From the NCBI GenBank assembly GCA_025996865.1, contig BNTV01000086.1, forward strand, positions 1 through 21,422: a stretch of DNA of 21,422 nucleotides, read 5' to 3'. A model generated the notes under the pieces. That model made no database searches, was not told the DNA's origin, and saw only the letters and a list, made by a program, of their open reading frames with translations. This document shows positions 14,578 to 21,422 of this stretch, piece by piece; position 1 is the first letter of the stretch, and every line of letters begins with the position of its first letter. The stretch comes from Bacteroidia bacterium (GTDB lineage: Bacteria > Bacteroidota > Bacteroidia > Bacteroidales > Azobacteroidaceae). The translations under genes were made by a program, and so were the position numbers.

Positions 14578-14583
14578 CGTTGT

Positions 14584-14637
14584 GAGTACCCGCTAAGCCT
14601 CTTTACAATGCTCAAATCAGCGGGTCTTTTTATTTTA
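14584..14637 (+). ncRNA. Structured leader RNA of AbiF-2 (abiF-type RNA candidate)
   Basis: ACCCGCT (14588-14594) pairs with AGCGGGT (14619-14625), followed by CTTTTTATTTT and then the AbiF start at 14645. Compared with the AbiF-1 leader, the promoter and T-rich tail are conserved while stem bases have changed on both sides and still pair. That covariation is evidence for a selected RNA structure, either a terminator/attenuator or an RNA antitoxin. Confidence 0.5.
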
Positions 14638-14644
14638 TAATAAT

Positions 14645-15556
14645 ATGAAAGTCAATTATTCCAAAACTTGTACACTCCCGCAGGATTTGATTCCTCTATT
14701 GAAAAGTCGTGGCCTGTCAATCGCTGATGAGCAAAAAGCTATCAGCTATCTTACCAATATCGGATATTACCGATTGAGTGCTTATCTTTATCCTTTGCTG
14801 AAAGACCCAAAGACTGACCATCTTTATAAACCTGACGCTACTTTTGATTTGGCAATGAACATGTACCGCTTCGACCGTAAACTGCGGCAACTGCTTTTCA
14901 ACGAAGTTGAAAAAGTAGAAGTCGCTATTCGCAGCGCTATGAGCAACTGTGTATCCGATGTCTTGAATGATGTTTTCTGGATGACTGATACACGTTATTT
15001 TAGTAGTGCAGCAGGTTTCGCAAAATCATTAGCCCTCATACAATCGGAAATTGACAGGACAAAGGAGGAATTTATTGAGCATTTCCGGAATAAATACTCC
15101 AATCCGTTTCCTCCTGCATGGATGATTACCGAGATTATTCCATTGGGAGTGTTGTGCGGCATATACAATAATATGAAAAGCACAAGCCTCAAGAAAAAGG
15201 TAGCGAATCAATTCGGATTGCCTTTTCCTGTTTTTTCGTCGTGGATTTTAACATTGGCAAACTTGCGAAATGTATGCTGCCATCACAATAGAACATGGAA
15301 TAAAGACCATCTTGTAATTCCTGCCGACTTAAAATCTCCTGTTTTCCCGTGGATTGACAGTTCCGCCACGGATATGAAGCGGGTGTATTTCCGTATCTGC
15401 ATCATCAAATACCTGCTTTTTACCGTTTCGCCGAACAATCGCTTTACGGAAAAACTCCAATCACTGCTGGCGGAATATCCTACCATTGACGTAAAAGCGA
15501 TGGGTTTCCCTTCCAATTGGCAGAACGAGCCTCTCTGGGAACTGCCGTCGGGGTAA
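14645..15556 (+). CDS. AbiF/AbiD-family (Abi_2) HEPN protein, intact
   Basis: 303 residues, full family length. Shared Abi_2 blocks are LIPLLKSRGLSIADEQKAISYLTNIGYYRLSAYLYPLL, MYRFDRKLRQLLFNEVEKVEVAIRS, NPFPPAWMITEIIPLG and AEYPTIDVKAMGFPSNWQNEPLW. The HEPN motif R208-N-V-C-C-H213, followed by HNRTWN, is present, so it is a probable RNase. AbiF/AbiD proteins belong to abortive-infection/toxin families, and AbiF has been linked to the origin of Cas13. It is about 40% similar by eye to AbiF-1 outside the last 83 bp of the gene, which are almost identical. Confidence 0.92.
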   Translation: MKVNYSKTCTLPQDLIPLLKSRGLSIADEQKAISYLTNIGYYRLSAYLYPLLKDPKTDHLYKPDATFDLAMNMYRFDRKLRQLLFNEVEKVEVAIRSAMSNCVSDVLNDVFWMTDTRYFSSAAGFAKSLALIQSEIDRTKEEFIEHFRNKYSNPFPPAWMITEIIPLGVLCGIYNNMKSTSLKKKVANQFGLPFPVFSSWILTLANLRNVCCHHNRTWNKDHLVIPADLKSPVFPWIDSSATDMKRVYFRICIIKYLLFTVSPNNRFTEKLQSLLAEYPTIDVKAMGFPSNWQNEPLWELPSG

Positions 15557-15558
15557 TT

Positions 15559-15586
15559 GTAGAGACGCGATGCATCGCGTCCCTAC
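15559..15586. repeat. REP-like palindrome, copy 5
   Basis: 28 bp with one arm mismatch (GTCCCTAC for GTCTCTAC), placed two bases after the AbiF-2 stop codon. Confidence 0.9.
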
Positions 15587-15628
15587 CGTGCGATGCAATT
15601 ACGGTTTGTTTGTTTTACGGGATTCCTG
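15559..15628 (+). repeat. AbiF cassette upstream block, copy C (truncated)
   Basis: The first 70 bp match the blocks at 12895 and 14454 up to GGGATTCCTG and then diverge. The promoter part and any third AbiF gene are missing. Confidence 0.8.
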
Positions 15629-15659
15629 CCTAAATATTTTTTGCTTAACATTTACCTTT

Positions 15660-16100
15660 TCATATTTTTTGCTTTATGGCAAGATAATTTTCAAGATTTA
15701 AAACTTGAATATTTTTGAAAAACTTAAATCCTTTTTTATCATCGGTTATAAAATAGTAACATTTTGCCTTCGCTCCTATTTGATACTGAATATTATCTTC
15801 CATATCATTGCCTAAGTGAGCAAAAGAATTTTCAATATCGGTTTCTGAAAAAGGCAATATATTGATTTTTGAAAAATCATTTTTGAAAATGTCAATTATT
15901 TCTTCCTTTGATAATTTTTTTCTATCGCCTTTGTTTTTTTGTAAAGTAGAAATCATTGTACCCACACAAAAAGAGGATGTAAAGAGTTTTCTTCCTTGCA
16001 GTTTTAGCAAATAGTCCAAACATTCCTTGGCTTTGGGTTTTTTTTCGGAAAAGGCATAAATCAAGATATTGGTATCTATAAAAATGTAATTTTTATACAT
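15660..16100 (-). CDS. PIN-domain (VapC-like) protein with altered active site
   Basis: 146 residues. The PIN start IFIDTNILIYAFSE (Asp9) and later acidic cluster NDMEDNIQYQIG followed by CYYFITDDKKGF are present. The second conserved acidic position, expected in a TSS-x-C-x-G-E-M-I-S type segment, is Thr48 here (FTSSFCVGTMISTLQ). This would probably weaken or remove RNase activity. It lies 3 nt after the broken antitoxin gene. The toxin therefore seems to have lost activity along with its antitoxin. Confidence 0.82.
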   Translation of the reverse strand: MYKNYIFIDTNILIYAFSEKKPKAKECLDYLLKLQGRKLFTSSFCVGTMISTLQKNKGDRKKLSKEEIIDIFKNDFSKINILPFSETDIENSFAHLGNDMEDNIQYQIGAKAKCYYFITDDKKGFKFFKNIQVLNLENYLAIKQKI

Positions 16101-16103
16101 AAT

Positions 16104-16284
16104 TTACAATAATATAGCACTATACTTTTTCCTTTCAACAGGCGACAATAGTGTCAAATGGTCTGCGACCCATTCATTTACGGCAAATTCTATCAACTGT
16201 TTTTTTGTAAAACCTACCTTGTTTCATTAGCGTATTTTCCAAATCTTCCTGCAATTCCTTCGCATTTTTTTCGTCTTGTGACAT
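16104..16284 (-). pseudogene. Antitoxin of the PIN pair, frameshifted
   Basis: Frame one reads MSQDEKNAKELQEDLENTLMKQG and soon stops. A second frame continues VGFTKKQLIEFAVNEWVADHLTLLSPVERKK...ILL to a stop at 16104, just before the toxin start. The two join if the frame shifts near 16211-16222. The total span is 181 nt, one more than a multiple of three. It has a good promoter (16312-16342). The shift could be a sequencing error or programmed, but decay fits the altered toxin. Confidence 0.7.
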
Positions 16285-16311
16285 ATTTTTACGTATTAAA
16301 GATTTACGTTG

Positions 16312-16342
16312 CAAAACTACTAATTTTCTTTGAATATGCAAA
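16312..16342 (-). promoter_or_regulatory. Promoter of the PIN/antitoxin pair
   Basis: Minus strand TTTG (16339-16342), 19 nt, TAGTTTTG (16312-16319), 28 nt before the antitoxin start. Confidence 0.6.
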
Positions 16343-16357
16343 ATGCAGAGTAAATGT

Positions 16358-16429
16358 TTACCCTTTCTTCACCGTTGCCAATTTGCGGTATTGCGAAGGC
16401 GATATTCCGTATTTCTTCGAGAAAAAGCG
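16358..16429 (-). pseudogene. AraC-family regulator, C-terminal remnant
   Basis: The minus strand encodes RFFSKKYGISPSQYRKLA followed by TVKKG and a stop, the typical end of an AraC DNA-binding domain. Upstream of this, the sequence changes abruptly into a fragment of the AbiF 3' end (16423-16443) and a REP palindrome. The rest of the AraC gene is gone. The two sequences join within a shared AAAAGCGAT. Confidence 0.75.
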
Positions 16430-16456
16430 ATGGGTTTCCCTTCTGTCGGGGTAATT
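16423..16456 (+). pseudogene. AbiF 3'-end fragment
   Basis: AAAGCGATGGGTTTCCCTTC, identical to the AbiF-1/AbiF-2 codons for KAMGFPS, then CTGTCGGGGTAATTG as after the AbiF stop. The ~32 bp between these in the intact genes are missing. It is a leftover of a third cassette. Confidence 0.7.
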
Positions 16457-16484
16457 GTAGAGACGCGATGCATCGCGTCTCTAC
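16457..16484. repeat. REP-like palindrome, copy 6
   Basis: Perfect 28-bp copy, 12 bp from the end of the TPR-AraC pseudogene. It may act as that gene's terminator. Confidence 0.9.
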
Positions 16485-16496
16485 GGCGGGGCGTGG

Positions 16497-18247
16497 TTAT
16501 TTATTCGCCGAATCGCGGTAATCCTTGGGCGAAAGGTTGTAGTTTTTTTGGAACTGCCGCTGGAAGGTGCGGAGGGTGCCGAAGCCTGTTTTTTCGGAAA
16601 TATCTTCAATTGACAGGTCGGACTGTTCGAGCAGCCTGACGGCGTCTTTCAGGCGGAGGCTGTTGATATATTCGGGAAAGGACATGCCGAAACAGGAATA
16701 AAATGCGTCAACAAACAGTGTGCGGCTGGTTCCGAGACGCTCTATTACGTAATCGCGTGAAAAGGCGGGGTTGCGGTAGGCTTTTTCCTTGAGGATGATG
16801 TCGCGGATGGCAATGCAAAGTTTGTCCATGCGGCTTTCGGGACATAACATGCCGTCGTCGTCTGTTTCCGGTTCTTCTTCCGGCTCCTGTACGAAGGTGG
16901 TTTTGTCCAGCAGTTCGGCGTCGCGGAGTTCCTGCTGTGCCGTCAGTTCCCTGATTTGTTGTGCCAAAGTGCGGTTTTTCCGGCAATTTTGCGATTAAGG
17001 TATATCCATATTCCCAGCGCGACGGCAAGCAGGAGGCATCCGGCGAGAGCAAAGAGGAGGTAGTTGTGTGTTTTTTCTTTTTCGGCGATGTGTTTATTGA
17101 CTTCGTATTGGGTACGGAGTTCGTCGAGTTGAGCGTTTAATTCCTGATTCGCAAGCGAATCCCTCAACATGGTGTAATGTTCGATTTCAGCATAACATTC
17201 GTCAGCCCGTTCCAAATAGTTCAACGCTTTAGCTTTATATTGAGACAGGGAGTTCATCGAAATAAGTGAATTGTATTTTTCATGAAGTTTATATGCTTTC
17301 TCGGAATATTCAAGCATTTTTGCCCAATTTTTACGAGTTTGCTATATGGACGCCCAATTGGTAGTGGTAACCAGTTGAACAATAGCGTCCTCAGGCCACT
17401 CTTTTTCAAGTAATCTGCAATATTTCTCCGCCTGAACATCATCTTCTATTCCTCCATAATAGTGCAGGTACATTACATATAAGTTTAGATACAAAGAATT
17501 GGAAGTTCTTGTTTCATTTTTTTCATGTTCCTTTGTATCTGCTTCCCATTGAGGGAATAATTCCTTACATTCATTCCATTTACGATGGTTAACCAGGGAG
17601 GAAATCAATTGGTAATAACAAGTTAGTTTTATGTCAGTTACTTTTCCCGAACGATTGGCTTCGTCCAGACTCATTCTGAAGTATTTTTCCGCCTCCGCCT
17701 CCCGTTTATTGGCTCCATAATAAAAGCCAATGGCATATAATGTACTTTGTATTCCTTCGGAATGTTTTTTTTGCCGGGCTTGTTCATAAAATTCCATAGC
17801 TGCGCTCAATGCTTTTTTATTTTGTCCGGTAAAATGATAACTTTCTACAATCTTGCGGGTTAAGTCATAATAGCCCTTCCAAAACTCATGTTTCGCCATG
17901 AAGTTCAAATCATCATACGCCCGCTCAAGAAATTTGTCATACAAACCACGATTCCGGAATAGTCCGCCGATATTTTTTCGTACATTTCTTTCGGCTTTCA
18001 AATTATGTTGCATTTTTGCTTCTCTTTCGTTCAGATAAAGATACTTCAGTACAGAATCCGTATTCTATTCATTAAAATAAAGGAACGAGGTTAAATCATA
18101 ATATGCCGATATTTTGGCCTGACCTTCAACGGAGGCAATTATGTTTAGCAGCGAATCTTTATGATGCTGAAAATCTTTCTGTCCCCAAGCTACCGGGGAA
18201 AATAAAAAACCGGCAATAATAATTGCCAAAGTATAAATCTGTTTCAT
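16497..18247 (-). pseudogene. TPR-TM-AraC transcription regulator, broken
   Basis: The parts of one Bacteroidota-type regulator lie in order. They are a signal peptide (MKQIYTLAIIIAGFLFSPVAWG), TPR-like helices (about 17342-18013, e.g. KREAEAEKYFRMSLDEAN), a coiled segment, a membrane helix (NYLLFALAGCLLLAVALGIW) and a C-terminal AraC HTH (SIEDISEKTGFGTLRTFQRQFQKNYNLSPKDYR). Two TAG codons interrupt the same frame, at 18065-18067 and 17342-17344, with plausible sequence on both sides of each. A -1 shift near 16970-16990 (A5 where A6 would join GKNRTLAQQ) separates the AraC part. Joined, it is about 580 residues, the usual size. No functional product is expected unless TAG is read through. Confidence 0.88.
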
Positions 18248-18273
18248 AATAAACCTTTTTTTTAATTCCGGCG

Positions 18274-18281
18274 CAAAGGTA
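18274..18281 (-). promoter_or_regulatory. Promoter -7 element of the TPR-AraC gene
   Basis: TACCTTTG on the minus strand, 27 nt before the start codon. A -33 element is not clear. Confidence 0.45.
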
Positions 18282-18301
18282 GATGAAACGGAAAGACGGA
18301 G

Positions 18302-18318
18302 GTGTGTCTAAACAGGAA
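18302..18318. repeat. Third copy of the 17-bp GTGTGTCTAAACAGGAA motif
   Basis: Identical to 12799-12815 and 12821-12837. It overlaps the stop codon of the membrane AraC gene and lies upstream of the TPR-AraC promoter. Confidence 0.7.
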
Positions 18319-19237
18319 AATTTTGTGTGCCGGCGCGTTTTTTCCACTCCGTAGGAGATGTATTGGTGTGTTTTTTAAACTGCCGCAGGAAATGGCTCCT
18401 GTCGGAAAAACCGGTTTGGCAGGCAACTTCGCTGCCGGTTATTTCGGGATATTGCAGCAGCAGGATTTTGGCTTCTTCGATGCGCAGTTCGTTAATCCAT
18501 TCGCGGAAGGTTTGATTTTTGCGGGTATTGATATAAACCGACAAATATTTGCCGTTTGTGCAAAGCCGTGTAGCCAGCAGGTCAATCGTAATTCCGGGTT
18601 CGGTAAATCCCTTGTCGGCCATCCATTCTTCTATCTGTTTGTCGAGTACAGACGCAATGCATTGCGCGTTCGATGACATGGAACCGATGCGCATAATTGA
18701 TAAACCGTATGGCGAAATAGACATAAAAAATATCGAATATGACGGCAAACAACAATGCGACGAGGGTGGACATGAACAGGGAGGAAAGCAGCGCCATGAC
18801 GCCGATGGCGAGCGCGGCGAAAAATGAAAAGGCAACCCAGCGCAACCGTCCGGCTTCCATGTCGGAAAAATAATTGTCCATCCGCAGGCTGAACAGACGG
18901 TAATTCCTGAGAAACAGGAAGGTGTACCGCACCAGCAGCAGGGCGTATATTGCGGAAAAGAAGTAAAAAACAATCTTGAATGTTTCCGCAGGGCAAAAAA
19001 TGTAAACCATGAAAGTAGCTATGATAAACAGCAGGACATAAGTTGCTTCACGGAAAATATACCGCCATCCGGGGAAGCGGACTTTCAGCAGCGCAAGCAT
19101 CGCAAAGGTGAACAGGAAGGCTTGCGAGGAGGCGATTGCCAACTGGCGGGTATGACCGTAACAATGAACATCAGCCCCAAAGCGAACAGCAGGCCGCCGG
19201 TTACAAAAATGGAAATTATAATGTATAATTCATGCAT
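18308..19237 (-). pseudogene. Membrane-anchored AraC-family regulator, broken
   Basis: From MHELYIIISIFVTGG (start at 19237) there are about six or seven hydrophobic segments (e.g. ATYVLLFIIATFMVYIF, IVFYFFSAIYALLLVRY). An AraC domain follows: ITIDLLATRLCTNGKYLSVYINTRKN, then GSEVACQTGFSDRSHFLRQFKKHTNTSPTEWKKRAG. Three frames are needed. One shift is near 19130-19150 (after VIPASWQ) and the other near 18650-18680 (after FHVIE). The second site contains the palindrome CGCAATGCATTGCG (18653-18666), similar to the core of the REP elements. It is a pseudogene as written. Confidence 0.85.
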
Positions 19238-19332
19238 CCCTAATCTAATTTTGGGGGGTAAAGATAGTGATTTTTTTTTCTGTAAAAAAAATAGGCTTAA
19301 TCTAATCTTGTGGATAATCATAATTTTTTTAC

Positions 19333-19340
19333 TATTTTTG
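19333..19340 (+). promoter_or_regulatory. Promoter -7 element of argS
   Basis: TATTTTTG, 23 nt before the argS start. A TTG at 19308-19310 could be a weak -33 at 22 nt. Confidence 0.4.
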
Positions 19341-19363
19341 CAAGCTAAAAAAAACGAAAAACG

Positions 19364-21199
19364 ATGAATATCCAAGAATTAATACAAAAAGCAATCTCGG
19401 ACTTATACGCTCAAAACGTGGAAACGTCCCAGATTCAATTGCAAAAAACAAAAAAAGAATTCAAAGGCCACATCACTTTGGTAGTCTTTCCTTTATTGAA
19501 AATTTCCAAGAAAAATCCGGAACAAACGGCTCAGGAAATAGGGGACTATCTCCTTGAAAAAGAATCATTTATTTCCGAATTTAATGTCATTAAAGGCTTT
19601 TTAAATTTGGTCCTCATTCCCGCCTATTGGATTGGTTTATTAAACGAAATAAACGCAACACCGGAATACGGAACGAAAAAAGCCGGAAAAAACGCCCCTT
19701 TGGGGATGATTGAATATTCATCCCCAAACACCAATAAGCCCCTGCATTTAGGCCATATCCGGAATAATTTATTGGGTTACAGCCTTTCGGAAATCATGAA
19801 AGCCAACGGTTACAAGGTAGTAAAAACCAATATTGTAAATGACCGTGGAATTCATATTTGCAAATCCATGCTTGCCTGGCAGAAATGGGGAAACGGAGAA
19901 ACGCCCGAATCTTCCGGCAAAAAAGGCGACCACCTGATTGGCGATTACTATGTAAAATTCGACCGGGAATATAAGAAGGAACTGTCTGAGCTGCAATCCG
20001 CCGGCATGTCGCAGAAAGAAGCCGAAGAAAAATCCGCACTGATGGCCGAAGCACGCGAAATGCTCCGCCAATGGGAAGCCGGCGACTTGGAAACCATTGC
20101 CCTTTGGAAAATGATGAACGCCTGGGTTTATGCAGGCTTTGACGAAACCTACAAAGCCTTGGGCGTCGATTTCGACAAAATTTACTACGAATCTCAAACC
20201 TATACAGAAGGAAAAGCAGAAGTCGAAAGAGGTCGGCAAAAAGGAATTTTCTACCAAAAAGAAGACGGTTCGGTCTGGGCAGACCTGACCGCCGACGGCT
20301 TGGACGAAAAACTGCTGCTAAGAGCCGACGGCACTTCCGTTTACATGACGCAAGACATCGGAACGGCTAAACTCCGTTTCGACGATTATCCAATCAATAA
20401 AATGATTTATGTAGTTGGAAATGAGCAGAATTATCATTTTCAAGTACTTTCTATTCTTTTGGATAAATTGGGATTTGAATTTGGAAAAGGGCTGGTACAT
20501 TTTTCTTACGGAATGGTTGAACTTCCCGAAGGAAAAATGAAATCCCGCGAAGGCACAGTCGTCGATGCCGACGATTTAATTGAAGAAATGATCAGTACAG
20601 CCAAAGAAACCTCTAAAGAACTCGGAAAATTGGACGGCTGTTCCGAAGAAGAAACCGACAAAATAACCCGCATCGTCGGCTTAGGAGCATTGAAATACTT
20701 TATTTTAAAGGTAGATCCCCGTAAAAATATGGTATTCAACCCCAAAGAATCCATCGATTTCAACGGAAACACAGGCCCTTTCATCCAATACACCTACGCC
20801 CGTATCCAATCCGTTCTCCGAAAAGCGGATATGATGCCTGATTCCGGATTGCTCCGTCTAACGGGTCGCAATGACGAAACGGGACCTGCGCCCGGCTCTG
20901 CCTGCGTCGAACCTGACAAAGCGGTTGAACTTGCCGAAAAAGAAGAAACCCTCATACAACTCCTCTCCGAATTTCCGGCAATAGTGAAAGAAGCCGCCGA
21001 CAATTTCAGTCCGGCCCTAATCGCCAATTACATCTACGATTTGGTAAAAGAATACAACCAGTTCTACCATGATTTTTCCATCCTCAGAGAAGAAAACGAA
21101 GACCTCAGAAAATTCCGTTTGGTTTTATCTCAAAACGTTGGAAAAGTAATAAAAACCGGTTTCGGTTTATTGGGAATTGACGTGCCCGAAAGAATGTAG
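19364..21199 (+). CDS. argS: Arginyl-tRNA synthetase
   Basis: A complete 611-residue class I synthetase that charges tRNA-Arg. It has the N-terminal Add1-type domain (ELIQKAISDLYAQ to about residue 100) and the HIGH motif as H128-LGH in SSPNTNKPLHLGHIRNN. The KMSKS-equivalent is K391-MKS in EGKMKSREGTVVDADDL. The C-terminal anticodon-binding helices end VIKTGFGLLGIDVPERM. No frame break is seen despite runs of A, which argues against general sequencing error. The stop is TAG, showing that TAG is a stop codon here. Confidence 0.98.
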   Translation: MNIQELIQKAISDLYAQNVETSQIQLQKTKKEFKGHITLVVFPLLKISKKNPEQTAQEIGDYLLEKESFISEFNVIKGFLNLVLIPAYWIGLLNEINATPEYGTKKAGKNAPLGMIEYSSPNTNKPLHLGHIRNNLLGYSLSEIMKANGYKVVKTNIVNDRGIHICKSMLAWQKWGNGETPESSGKKGDHLIGDYYVKFDREYKKELSELQSAGMSQKEAEEKSALMAEAREMLRQWEAGDLETIALWKMMNAWVYAGFDETYKALGVDFDKIYYESQTYTEGKAEVERGRQKGIFYQKEDGSVWADLTADGLDEKLLLRADGTSVYMTQDIGTAKLRFDDYPINKMIYVVGNEQNYHFQVLSILLDKLGFEFGKGLVHFSYGMVELPEGKMKSREGTVVDADDLIEEMISTAKETSKELGKLDGCSEEETDKITRIVGLGALKYFILKVDPRKNMVFNPKESIDFNGNTGPFIQYTYARIQSVLRKADMMPDSGLLRLTGRNDETGPAPGSACVEPDKAVELAEKEETLIQLLSEFPAIVKEAADNFSPALIANYIYDLVKEYNQFYHDFSILREENEDLRKFRLVLSQNVGKVIKTGFGLLGIDVPERM

Positions 21200-21272
21200 C
21201 AAAATAATAGAAAAAATATTTTTCTTATATTCAACAAGTTAGACAAATTAACAATTAAATTCCGTAAAAAAG

Positions 21273-21303
21273 TTTGCCAAATAGAAAAAACATTGTACCT
21301 TTG
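21273..21303 (+). promoter_or_regulatory. Strong promoter, probably for a stable-RNA operon
   Basis: TTTG (21273-21276), 19 nt, TACCTTTG (21296-21303): the best consensus match in the window. No protein start follows in the remaining 119 nt. Confidence 0.7.
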
Positions 21304-21422
21304 CACCGCTTTTGACAGAAGCACCCTCCCCAAAGTAGAGAGGGTAAGAAAACAAAAGCGCACGATCTTTGAAAGATTTCCATGAAATTACGTAGTACAA
21401 GCCAAAGAAATTTGGGTAAAAA
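21304..21422 (+). other. Untranslated leader, possibly of an rRNA operon
   Basis: A non-coding stretch with a small hairpin (ACCCTC 21323-21328 with GAGGGT 21340-21345), then GATCTTTGAAAGATTTCC and CAAGCCAAAGAAATTTGGG. Leaders of 16S genes in this phylum often carry a GATCTTTGA-type segment. No mature rRNA or tRNA sequence is reached, so this remains a guess. Confidence 0.4.

Larger units (their letters stand above)
14452..14579 (+). repeat. AbiF cassette upstream block, copy B
   Basis: Nearly identical to 12893-13020, with the palindrome-to-promoter distance the same (116 bp). Confidence 0.85.

Noticed and set aside
12560..16484. CRISPR array
   Set aside because: The repeated 28-mers are perfect palindromes spaced hundreds of bases apart with genes between them, not regularly spaced repeats with spacers, and no cas gene is present.
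16497..18247. Reassigned TAG codon in this organism
   Set aside because: argS ends naturally at TAG at the family's conserved C-terminus, so TAG works as stop in a core gene; decay is simpler.

Overview
The window looks like chromosome of a Bacteroidales-type Bacteroidota. Most supported genes are preceded by the phylum's promoter (-33 TTTG, about 19-20 nt, -7 TAnnTTTG), Shine-Dalgarno sites are not evident, and the gene content fits (pyruvate phosphate dikinase, TPR-AraC and membrane AraC regulators, HU, AAA-ATPase/PD-(D/E)XK proteins, AATTGAGAATTG intergenic repeats). All calls come from reading the sequence; no searches were run.

Region 1 (1-6.4 kb) is a minus-strand signalling cluster: ppdK, a LytTR protein, a 90-residue protein with no basic residue, a zinc-ribbon/FHA protein, a PP2C phosphatase and a membrane Ser/Thr kinase. 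The kinase is split. Its first 90 codons lie on the minus strand (1240-971) in operon order, while the catalytic and membrane part lies on the plus strand (101-970) between perfect 100-bp inverted repeats (1-100 and 971-1070). Inverting the loop restores the reading frame exactly. This is either an invertible ON/OFF kinase switch or a contig-edge chimera.

Region 2 (6.4-12.2 kb) is mostly housekeeping: a PIN toxin with its antitoxin, aroC with a SlyD-type PPIase, a PatB/MalY-type C-S lyase, HU with a bidirectional terminator, and an AAA-ATPase/PD-(D/E)XK protein. A 56-58 bp palindromic repeat occurs twice, upstream of ppdK and in the patB leader.

Region 3 (12.2-16.5 kb) is an accessory island of toxin-type genes separated by six 28-bp REP-like palindromes with GTAGAGACG/CGTCTCTAC arms. 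It holds two AbiF/AbiD-family (Abi_2, HEPN) genes. Each has an almost identical promoter and a short structured leader whose stem differs in sequence but still pairs, as expected of an RNA partner. The first AbiF lacks 57 residues covering the HEPN R-x4-H site; the second is intact. Between and after them are a RelB/RelE pair with a frameshifted toxin and a PIN/antitoxin pair with a frameshifted antitoxin and an altered toxin active site. The AbiF cassettes share ends (promoter side, and last 83 bp plus palindrome) but have diverged bodies.

Region 4 (16.3-19.2 kb) is a graveyard of three AraC-type regulators: a 24-codon remnant, a TPR-TM-AraC gene with two in-frame TAG codons and one frameshift, and a membrane AraC gene with two frameshifts. 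Core genes around it are intact, so the damage looks like real decay rather than general sequencing error.

Region 5 (19.3-21.4 kb) is intact argS, then a very strong promoter and an untranslated leader that probably begins a stable-RNA (rRNA?) operon beyond the window.
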